A stretch of 18,876 nucleotides of DNA from Candidatus Kapaibacterium sp. (GTDB taxonomy: Bacteria; Bacteroidota; Ignavibacteria; Kapaibacteriales; UBA2268), in contig JAQIDA010000278.1 of NCBI GenBank assembly GCA_027858275.1, forward strand, positions 1-18,876, in the 5' to 3' direction. The position numbers and the translations under genes were made by a program. Positions within the stretch are counted from its first letter, which is position 1, and each line of letters opens with the position of its first letter. A model generated the notes under the pieces. The model ran no database searches and had not been told where the DNA came from. It was given only the letters and a program-made list of their open reading frames with translations. Of this stretch, positions 6,913 to 13,343 are shown one piece after another.

Positions 6913-8241
6913 TTAATCATCTCTGCGGTCTAACCTCTTGTTTCCTTCAGGAATCAATGAGATTTTATCTTCCTGGTCAGCCAATAGTTCGGCTATCCCT
7001 ATTGCCGGTGCCTCATCCCCGTCCTCTAAAGACAATTGAAGCTCACATTTGTCGCAATTTCTGTCGCAATACACAGGTTCATAAGAATCCGGTTCTTTAT
7101 ATGTTGTAATCACGCCTTCATAATTTCTCAGAATCACTTTGTTCGTCGACCAAGAAATTAAATATTGGGGCATTACGGGAATTTTTCCGCCGCCGCCCGG
7201 TGCGTCAATAACATAGCGAGGCACGGCAAAGCCGCTGGTATGACCGATCAGACTCTCAATAATTTCCATACCCTTTCCGACAGGTGTGCGGAAGTGGGAC
7301 AGTCCTTCCGACAGATCGCATTGGTATAGATAATATGGACGTACTCTGTTGGCCACCAATTTATGCAGCAAGGATTTCATTATCTTCGGACAATCATTTA
7401 TACCTGAAAGCAGTACGGATTGATTGCCAAGCGGAAAACCGTTGTCAGCCAATTTTGCTAAAGCTTCCTTTGAAGAAGTAGTAATTTCTTTTGGATGATT
7501 GAAATGTGTGTTTATCCATACATTTTTATGCTTTTTGAGCATTTTTACCAAATCGTCAGTAATTCTGTATGGCAATACTACGGGCATACGTGTTCCGATG
7601 CGAATTACTTCCACATGCGGAATCGATTCCAGCTCGGTCAATATCCAATCCAGATAATCATCAGACAGCATTAAGGGATCTCCGCCCGAAAGAAGTACGT
7701 CTCTTATCGCAGGCGTTTTACGTATGTAATTAATCCCGTCTTTAATAATTCCTCTTATCGGGATATAGTCAGAATCGCCGACCTTCCTTTTGCGAGTGCA
7801 AAATCGGCAATACATTGAACATATATTGCTAATTTGAAACAGAACTCTGTCGGGATATCTGTGGGTAATCGTCGGAACGGGGCTGTCACTGTCCTCATGG
7901 AGTGGATCTCTCATGTCCTCAGCGTCCATTATCAACTCTGACGAAAGCGGTACCGACTGCAAATATATGGGGTCATTTAGAAAATCATCGCTGTCGATTA
8001 AGGACAGATAGTAGGGCGTTATTGACATTGGGAATTTTTCAAGAGTTTTCGCCAACTCCGACTTTTGTTCATCAGTATATTTAATCCCCAGAAGCTTTTC
8101 TAAAGTCTTTATGTCTTTAACGGCATGTTTCATCTGCCAGTTCCAATCTTTCCATTTTGAGATGGGGATCCTCTCATCTATAATTTCAGCAATTTCTTGT
8201 TGGACTTCGTTGAAAATCTTTGCCAGTTTATCTGCAACCAT
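6913..8241 (-). CDS. ablA: Lysine 2,3-aminomutase
   Basis: This radical SAM, PLP-dependent enzyme moves the alpha-amino group of L-lysine to C3, producing L-beta-lysine. The 442-residue length fits the KamA/AblA family. The [4Fe-4S]/SAM motif is CSMYCRFC (Cys141, 145, 148). The PLP lysine is Lys353 in DAPGGGGKIPVMP. Structural-zinc cysteines known from clostridial KamA are retained: Cys284 (SGINDCP) and Cys392, 396 and 399 (YCDRNCDKC). That C-terminal zinc region and the length argue against EpmB, the shorter EF-P modifying relative. The partner ablB two genes downstream, and the absence of lysine-fermentation genes here, point to osmolyte synthesis. The ATG at 8241 has GGAG about 10 nt upstream, within a small ACGG/CCGT hairpin (8247-8257). 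It is the first gene of the unit and has a promoter upstream. Confidence 0.95.
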   Translation of the reverse strand: MVADKLAKIFNEVQQEIAEIIDERIPISKWKDWNWQMKHAVKDIKTLEKLLGIKYTDEQKSELAKTLEKFPMSITPYYLSLIDSDDFLNDPIYLQSVPLSSELIMDAEDMRDPLHEDSDSPVPTITHRYPDRVLFQISNICSMYCRFCTRKRKVGDSDYIPIRGIIKDGINYIRKTPAIRDVLLSGGDPLMLSDDYLDWILTELESIPHVEVIRIGTRMPVVLPYRITDDLVKMLKKHKNVWINTHFNHPKEITTSSKEALAKLADNGFPLGNQSVLLSGINDCPKIMKSLLHKLVANRVRPYYLYQCDLSEGLSHFRTPVGKGMEIIESLIGHTSGFAVPRYVIDAPGGGGKIPVMPQYLISWSTNKVILRNYEGVITTYKEPDSYEPVYCDRNCDKCELQLSLEDGDEAPAIGIAELLADQEDKISLIPEGNKRLDRRDD

Positions 8242-8304
8242 GTAATACGGACTCCGTTCGTAAAAAATCTATCAACTTGAAAAGAATACAACAACTTATA
8301 CAAA

Positions 8305-8326
8305 ACAGACAAATAACAGACAAATA
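8305..8326 (-). repeat. Tandem 11-bp direct repeat in the abl leader
   Basis: Two exact, abutting copies of TATTTGTCTGT on the minus strand (plus strand ACAGACAAATA at 8305-8315 and 8316-8326). The 11-bp period is about one helical turn, as expected for side-by-side protein binding. It lies between the proposed start of transcription and the ablA start codon. Confidence 0.65.
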
Positions 8327-8348
8327 GTTATTCTTCTTTCCCACAATA

Positions 8349-8379
8349 CAAAGTTAGGGCTTTATTGCCTCTTGTTCAA
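8349..8379 (-). promoter_or_regulatory. Promoter of the abl operon (Bacteroidota type)
   Basis: On the minus strand TTG (8379-8377), 20 nt, then TAACTTTG (8356-8349) matches the Bacteroidota primary sigma consensus TTG-N19/21-TAnnTTTG exactly. Transcription would start near 8342, leaving a leader of about 100 nt before ablA. Confidence 0.75.
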
Positions 8380-8406
8380 ATTTTTAAGAAAATAGTGAAT
8401 TCGGAG

Positions 8407-8478
8407 TGGCGGGAGTTTGTTTCTGCACTCTTGAGGGGAGGGGGGATTTCGGAAACGGTGAAGATAGTGCTGAGATGA
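8407..8478 (+). pseudogene. Remnant of a T9SS C-terminal sorting domain
   Basis: This stretch aligns with the last 70 nt of the next gene (10605-10674). GGAGT.T.TTTCTGCACTCT is common to both; then TCGGA.ACGGTGAA.AT.GTG. I count 20 of 23 and about 21 of 27 identical bases in the two blocks. Translated in two frames it reads AGVCFCTL and then SETVKIVLR-stop, against AGVYFCTL and SETVKIVVE-stop in the intact gene. The frames are joined by a one-base difference in a G-rich run (about 8434-8445). No open frame leads into it. It is best read as the 3' end of a lost tandem paralogue of the following gene. Confidence 0.7.
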
Positions 8479-8538
8479 TTTAAGAATTTTAGGTATATTA
8501 GAAAAAACACTTGTTGCATAGTACATGAGAGTTATTTT

Positions 8539-10674
8539 ATGAAAACCGGAACACTTCTTCTTTTAGCAATTATGATAATTATTTTCAATGTCTTTTCGGC
8601 AGATGCTGAAGATAAGTGGTTGCAGTATTCGAAAGGTATTAATGTTTGTTCCATCGTCGAAGATGGTGAAAATCTTTGGATATGTACTGATGGCGGATTA
8701 GTGAAAATGGGGAAAAAAACAGGATCGACAATTTTTTATAATAATGCAAACTCCGAATTGCCAAATAATAGAGTCTTTTCAATTGCAATCGACAGCAAAG
8801 GCAATAAGTGGTTTGGGACGTGGGGTGGTGGCGTTGCCAAGTATAACGGTATAAATTGGACTGTATATAACACCGACAACTCAGGCTTGCCGAGTAATAC
8901 TGTTCATTCAATCGCAATCGACAGCAAAGGCAATAAGTGGTTTGGGACTAAAGGTGGAGTAGCCAAATATGACGGTTCGAATTGGACTAATTTTAATACA
9001 GGCAACTCAGGGTTGCCGGATAATGATGTGTCCTCAATCGCTATTGACAGTCAAGGCAGTAAATGGATTGGAACTTACGAAGGTGGAGTTGCCAAGTATA
9101 ACGGCATAAATTGGACTGTATATAATTCCACCAACTCAGGATTGCCGGATAATTTTGTGTCCACACTCGTAATTGACTCCCAAGACAATAAGTGGTTTGC
9201 CGCAGGGGTATACGGAGGCGTAACCAAATATGATGGTTCGAATTGGACTGTGTATAATAATGATAACTCAGGTCTACCTAGTAACAATGTTATATCGATC
9301 ACTTTTGACAGCCAAGGAAATAAGTGGTTTGGAACTTTCGGCGGCGGTGGTGCAGCCAAATATGACGGTTCGAATTGGACTGTGTATAATACCGGCAACT
9401 CTGGTTTACCGGAGAATAGAATAATGTCAATCGCTATTGACAAAAACGGCAATAAATGGTTTGGAACGTGGGATTCTGGCATAGTTAAATACGACAATTT
9501 GAATTGGACTGTATATAATTCCAGCAACTCCGAATTGGCTGGTAATACTGTTTATTCAATCGCTATCGACAGTCTTGGCAATAAGTGGTTTGGAACATGG
9601 ACTGGCGGCGTAGCCAAATATGATGGTTCGAATTGGACTGTGTATAATAGAGACAACTCCGAATTGCCGAATAATACTGTTCGTTCAATCGCTATCGACA
9701 GCCACGGCAATAAGTGGTTTGGGACAGATGGTGGAGTAGCCAAATATGACGGTTCGAATTGGACTGTGTTTAATTCCGACAATTCCAAATTACCTGGAAA
9801 TCAAGTTCATTCAATCGCAATTAACAGCCACGGCAATAAGTGGTTTGGAACAAATGGTGGATCAGCTAAATATGACGGCAAGAATTGGACTGTGTATAAT
9901 ACCGGCAACTCTGGTTTACCGGATAATCGTATACTTTCAATCGCTATTGACAATAACGGCAATAAATGGTTTGGAACTTATAACGGATTAGCCAAATATG
10001 ACGGTGTGAATTGGACAGTATATAATGAAAATAATTCTGGTTTGCCAGGAAATTGTATTTCTTCAGTCGCAATTGACAGCCAAGGCTATAAGTGGTTGGG
10101 GACAAATGGTGCCGTAGCTAAATATGACGGTTCGAATTGGACCGTATATAATTCCGACAACTCTGGTTTGCCGAGTAATAGAGCCTATTCAATCGCAATT
10201 GACAACCAAGACAATAAGTGGTTTGGGACTTGGAGCGGTGTTGCTAAATTTGACGGAGCGAATTGGACTATATATGATACCGACAATTCCGGGTTGCCGA
10301 ATAATATGCTTAGGTCAATTGCGATAGACTCCCAACAGAATAAATGGTTCGGAACGGACGGCGGTGTTGGAGTACTCTTAACAGAAGGAACAGATATAAC
10401 CGAATACAAAGACACAAATTCTCATCTATCCGTCACCCCCAACCCAATAACCACAGAAACAACAATCAATTTCATGCTCGACGCATCCGAAAACGTAAGC
10501 ATAACAATAACAGACCTATCAGGCATTGAAATCGACAAACCGATCAACAATGAATTCAAATCAGCCGGGCAGCATAGCGTGAAGTTTATTCCAAATGATT
10601 TGTCCGCCGGAGTATATTTCTGCACTCTCAGAACAGATATTTATTCGGAGACGGTGAAAATTGTGGTGGAGTAG
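8539..10674 (+). CDS. T9SS-exported 14-blade propeller protein (Reg_prop repeats)
   Basis: The 711-residue protein has a signal peptide (LLLLAIMIIIFNVFSADA, cleavage near residue 23), then 14 tandem units of 42-44 residues from about 38 to 615, and a T9SS type A sorting domain at 630-711 (SVTPNPITTETTINF ... AGVYFCTL ... VKIVVE). The unit consensus is SIAIDSxGNKWFGT, GGVAKYDGSNWTVYN, NSGLPxN, the two-component-regulator propeller repeat; the first and last units are degenerate. Fourteen units suit two seven-bladed propellers, as in the sensor part of Bacteroidota hybrid kinases, but here no transmembrane or kinase part follows. It should therefore be a secreted or surface-attached binding protein with unknown ligand. 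The 3' end lies 16 nt from the convergent ligase gene. The units are also similar as DNA. Confidence 0.9.
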   Translation: MKTGTLLLLAIMIIIFNVFSADAEDKWLQYSKGINVCSIVEDGENLWICTDGGLVKMGKKTGSTIFYNNANSELPNNRVFSIAIDSKGNKWFGTWGGGVAKYNGINWTVYNTDNSGLPSNTVHSIAIDSKGNKWFGTKGGVAKYDGSNWTNFNTGNSGLPDNDVSSIAIDSQGSKWIGTYEGGVAKYNGINWTVYNSTNSGLPDNFVSTLVIDSQDNKWFAAGVYGGVTKYDGSNWTVYNNDNSGLPSNNVISITFDSQGNKWFGTFGGGGAAKYDGSNWTVYNTGNSGLPENRIMSIAIDKNGNKWFGTWDSGIVKYDNLNWTVYNSSNSELAGNTVYSIAIDSLGNKWFGTWTGGVAKYDGSNWTVYNRDNSELPNNTVRSIAIDSHGNKWFGTDGGVAKYDGSNWTVFNSDNSKLPGNQVHSIAINSHGNKWFGTNGGSAKYDGKNWTVYNTGNSGLPDNRILSIAIDNNGNKWFGTYNGLAKYDGVNWTVYNENNSGLPGNCISSVAIDSQGYKWLGTNGAVAKYDGSNWTVYNSDNSGLPSNRAYSIAIDNQDNKWFGTWSGVAKFDGANWTIYDTDNSGLPNNMLRSIAIDSQQNKWFGTDGGVGVLLTEGTDITEYKDTNSHLSVTPNPITTETTINFMLDASENVSITITDLSGIEIDKPINNEFKSAGQHSVKFIPNDLSAGVYFCTLRTDIYSETVKIVVE
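8650..10375 (+). repeat. Tandem coding repeats, about 126-132 bp each
   Basis: Inside the propeller gene, about 14 units repeat near-identical stretches such as AAATATGACGGTTCGAATTGGAC and GGCAATAAGTGGTTTGG. Internal units resemble each other most, so unit number could change by recombination, and short-read assembly could miscount them. Confidence 0.85.
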
Positions 10675-10690
10675 TGTGACATTAGCTGCC

Positions 10691-13150
10691 CTATTTTCCC
10701 AAAGCACCTGATACCGCCGAAAACACTTTGTCTTTTAATTTATCATAAGACAAGTTCTCCGGATAAATAGGATCGAGAAATTTGACATTAATCTTCTTGA
10801 ACGGTCTCGGGATATGCGAGCCTTTCGGCAATACGTCGTAAGCTCCGTTGATTGCTACCGGGACAACCGGAACTTGCAGTTCTCGGCTGAGAATCGCGAA
10901 AGTCTTCTTGAAATCACCAATCTTTCCGTCGAAAGAACGAGTTCCTTCGGGGAAGATAATTATATTTTTACCGCTTTTCAACACTTCTGCCATTTTCTGC
11001 AGAGACTGTTTCAAATCCTTCTGAATATCCACGATTATAACATTGTGAGTATTAGCATATATGCGGCGAATTTTTTGATTAAAATGCTTCTTTTTTGCGT
11101 AAATATATGTGCGTTTAAACGTTTTGTTCTTCAGGAACATACCAACAAACAGAGTGTCAAACAAACTTTGATGATTTGGCGCGATTATAAAAGGCGTGTC
11201 AGGCAATTTTTCCGCCCCTTCGCCTTTAACTTTGAAATACAGACCGAAAAACAATCTCGACATATTCTTAATCAAATTATGTGTGAACCAAGAAGCGGGC
11301 AATTTCACGTCGAGTTTCTCTTTGAATATTTCGCTCCATTTAACGGCTTCAACTTCGATTTTCACTTTTCGCTCACGGATATAATCCGCCAGCTTACGCA
11401 CTGTCGGATATTCGGCTAAAACATCCATGCTTACATCCACACCAAAAGTTGAATTGAGAAATACGGAGAAACTGACCATATCAAGCGAATCCATCGCCAG
11501 ATCAGTCTCAAGTCTGTCATCAGCGTAAATATCTTTGTTTTTCTCCTCATGAAGGTAGTCACGGATGACTGAATATTCTTCATAAATCGGTTGTTCAGCC
11601 GCATGAGCTTTCTTTGAAATCGTTTCGCCGAGAGTCGGCAATTCAAATCTCTTTATCTTACCGAGTCTTGTTTTTGGCAATTCTTCATTGATGAGTGTGA
11701 TGCTTCTCAATCTCTTGTACTGCGATACTTTCGGATTGTATTCTTCATTAACAACTGTTTTGATTTCGGCTTCAATATCTTTAATTTCCAGTCTCGTCGC
11801 TTCAGCGAAATTCGGGAATACTACAGCCTTCAAAATGCCCTCAGTTTGGAAAACGCCGATTTCTTCAATGATCGGGCTTGCTTTCGTTATTTTTGATTCT
11901 ATCTCGGCGGGATTAATATTCTTGCCCGCTGAAGTTACAATAATCTCTTTTCTGCGACCTGTAATGAATACATTGCCGTTCTCATCTATATTCGCCAAAT
12001 CTCCCGTATAAAGCCAACCGTCACGAAGAACCTGAGCGGTTTCTTCCGGTCGATTGTAATAGCCGCGCATTACTTGCGGACCTTTTACAGCGATTTCTCC
12101 GTCGTCAATTTTCAACTCTGATCCCGGCAATGCTTTGCCCGATGATTTGAATACGGCTTCGCCCGGACGCGGGAATGAAATTATCGGAGATGCTTCCGTC
12201 ATTCCGAATCCGACGAGTAATTCAAATCCAAGTGTTCGCCAGCCGCGTTCGACATCTATATCAACAGCCGCGCCGCCGCATACTAAATATTCAATATTGC
12301 CGCCCATCTTCTGATGAACTTTTGCGAATATTTTTTTTGAGAATGACATGGAATCAATCTTTTCGGCAAGCTTATAAAACAGTCTTGAGACTGCACTTGC
12401 GTCAATTTTCTTGCGAATTCCTTTAATTATCAAGCTATAAAAACGCGGCACGCCTACAATCATCGTAATCGGATTGTTGCCCAAAGTGTCAAGCACGTCT
12501 TCCGATGAAAGCGAAGGACAAAAAGTGCAAGTCCCTCCGACGTACAGGGGAGCAACCAACGAACCAAGCAAGGGCAGCACATGATGAGTCGGCAATAGAA
12601 CCATAACATTTGAATCAATTTTATAAATATCCGCCTGTTGGGAAACAGCCGTAATATTAGCAATCATGTTAGCATAAGTCAGCATAACGCCTTTGGGGCT
12701 GCCGGTTGTACCGGAAGTATATATGATTAATGCCGTATCTTCGGGATCTTCTTCAGGGAATTCAATAATTCGTTCAAAATCTTCTGTTTCGTCAATATCT
12801 TCAAAAACAATAATTTCAAACTTATAGTCCAAATTCTCAGTTGCCTTCAGCAATACTTCATGAGTATTTTTTGAGCAGAACAAAATATCCGGCTGCGAAT
12901 CATTGAGAATATAAGCAACTTCCTCAGCCGTTGACATATAGTCAATCGGAATATTGATGAAGCTGTTATACCAAGCGGAATAGAAAGCATACGCCCACTC
13001 CGGACGGTTTTCTGAAAATACTGATATTTTCTTTGTTTCTGATTTTGAAGTATATTTTGAGTAGAGAGCGATTTTGTCGAAGAATTCATTGTATGATATT
13101 TTGAGTTTTTCCCATACAAGAGCAGTTTTAGAAGAAGCTTTTAAAAACAA
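10691..13150 (-). CDS. Long-chain acyl ligase / acyl carrier / PlsC acyltransferase fusion
   Basis: The 819-residue protein has three domains. Residues about 1-510 are an AMP-forming acyl ligase: YTSGTTGSPKG (144-154), GFGMTEA (314-320), YTGDL (381-385), GRRKE (398-402) and the catalytic-lysine end LPKTRLGKIKR (Lys498). Residues about 525-595 are an acyl carrier domain with phosphopantetheine serine 555 in LAMDSLDM. Residues about 640-819 are a PlsC-type acyltransferase with NHQSLFD (HX4D, His660/Asp665) and FPEGTRS (733-739). It probably activates a free fatty acid, loads it onto its own carrier and transfers it to a lysophospholipid or other alcohol at the inner membrane. E. coli Aas has related activities but the opposite order and no carrier domain. 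The start is TTG: an in-frame stop lies 18 nt upstream and the next Met is residue 72. Confidence 0.9.
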   Translation of the reverse strand: MFLKASSKTALVWEKLKISYNEFFDKIALYSKYTSKSETKKISVFSENRPEWAYAFYSAWYNSFINIPIDYMSTAEEVAYILNDSQPDILFCSKNTHEVLLKATENLDYKFEIIVFEDIDETEDFERIIEFPEEDPEDTALIIYTSGTTGSPKGVMLTYANMIANITAVSQQADIYKIDSNVMVLLPTHHVLPLLGSLVAPLYVGGTCTFCPSLSSEDVLDTLGNNPITMIVGVPRFYSLIIKGIRKKIDASAVSRLFYKLAEKIDSMSFSKKIFAKVHQKMGGNIEYLVCGGAAVDIDVERGWRTLGFELLVGFGMTEASPIISFPRPGEAVFKSSGKALPGSELKIDDGEIAVKGPQVMRGYYNRPEETAQVLRDGWLYTGDLANIDENGNVFITGRRKEIIVTSAGKNINPAEIESKITKASPIIEEIGVFQTEGILKAVVFPNFAEATRLEIKDIEAEIKTVVNEEYNPKVSQYKRLRSITLINEELPKTRLGKIKRFELPTLGETISKKAHAAEQPIYEEYSVIRDYLHEEKNKDIYADDRLETDLAMDSLDMVSFSVFLNSTFGVDVSMDVLAEYPTVRKLADYIRERKVKIEVEAVKWSEIFKEKLDVKLPASWFTHNLIKNMSRLFFGLYFKVKGEGAEKLPDTPFIIAPNHQSLFDTLFVGMFLKNKTFKRTYIYAKKKHFNQKIRRIYANTHNVIIVDIQKDLKQSLQKMAEVLKSGKNIIIFPEGTRSFDGKIGDFKKTFAILSRELQVPVVPVAINGAYDVLPKGSHIPRPFKKINVKFLDPIYPENLSYDKLKDKVFSAVSGALGK

Positions 13151-13343
13151 AGTACTTATCCCGTTTATTTATTTGCTATTTATACAACACAACAGCAATA
13201 TACACGAGTGAAAGGAAAATAAATTTTGAGTGTGAGAATGCTCGATCATTTCGTATACCGAATTGCCGGTTCAAATTAATATGAACAAAGATCAAAAATG
13301 ATTATATTAAATTTTGGTTTTTGACAAAATAAAAAGAATAATT

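Larger units (their letters stand above)
8242..8538. other. Divergent intergenic region between ablA and the propeller gene
   Basis: This 297-nt stretch contains, from the ablA side, its ribosome-binding region, the tandem 11-bp repeat, the abl promoter and, from 8407, the remnant of a T9SS sorting-domain gene. I cannot identify a convincing promoter for the plus-strand gene at 8539; the sequence from 8479 to 8538 is AT-rich without a consensus pair. Confidence 0.6.

Noticed and set aside
6913..8241. Reading of the aminomutase as EpmB (EF-P modification) or as part of lysine fermentation
   Set aside because: EpmB is about 100 residues shorter and lacks the C-terminal zinc cysteines. No kam fermentation genes are present, while ablB is in the same unit.
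9075..9527. Minus-strand open frame of 150 codons inside the propeller gene (with similar ones at 9552-9788 and 10185-10415)
   Set aside because: Their repetitive sequence mirrors the plus-strand repeats. They have no ribosome-binding site and no independent features.
8650..10375. Regularly spaced repeats that might be taken for a CRISPR array
   Set aside because: The units of about 126-132 bp lie wholly inside one open frame and encode propeller repeats; no short direct repeats with unique spacers and no cas genes are present.
8539..10674. Reading of the Reg_prop protein as a two-component sensor
   Set aside because: No transmembrane helix, histidine kinase or response-regulator domain follows the propellers; the C-terminus is a T9SS sorting domain.
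10814..11419. Plus-strand open frame of 201 codons opposite the acyltransferase domain
   Set aside because: It is antisense to conserved PlsC and carrier motifs, composition is that of a shadow frame, and there is no recognisable domain.
13314..13343. TTG start ten codons upstream of the LVIVD-like protein
   Set aside because: The extension would put VFDKIKRII before a complete signal peptide; the ATG at 13344 gives a normal signal peptide start.
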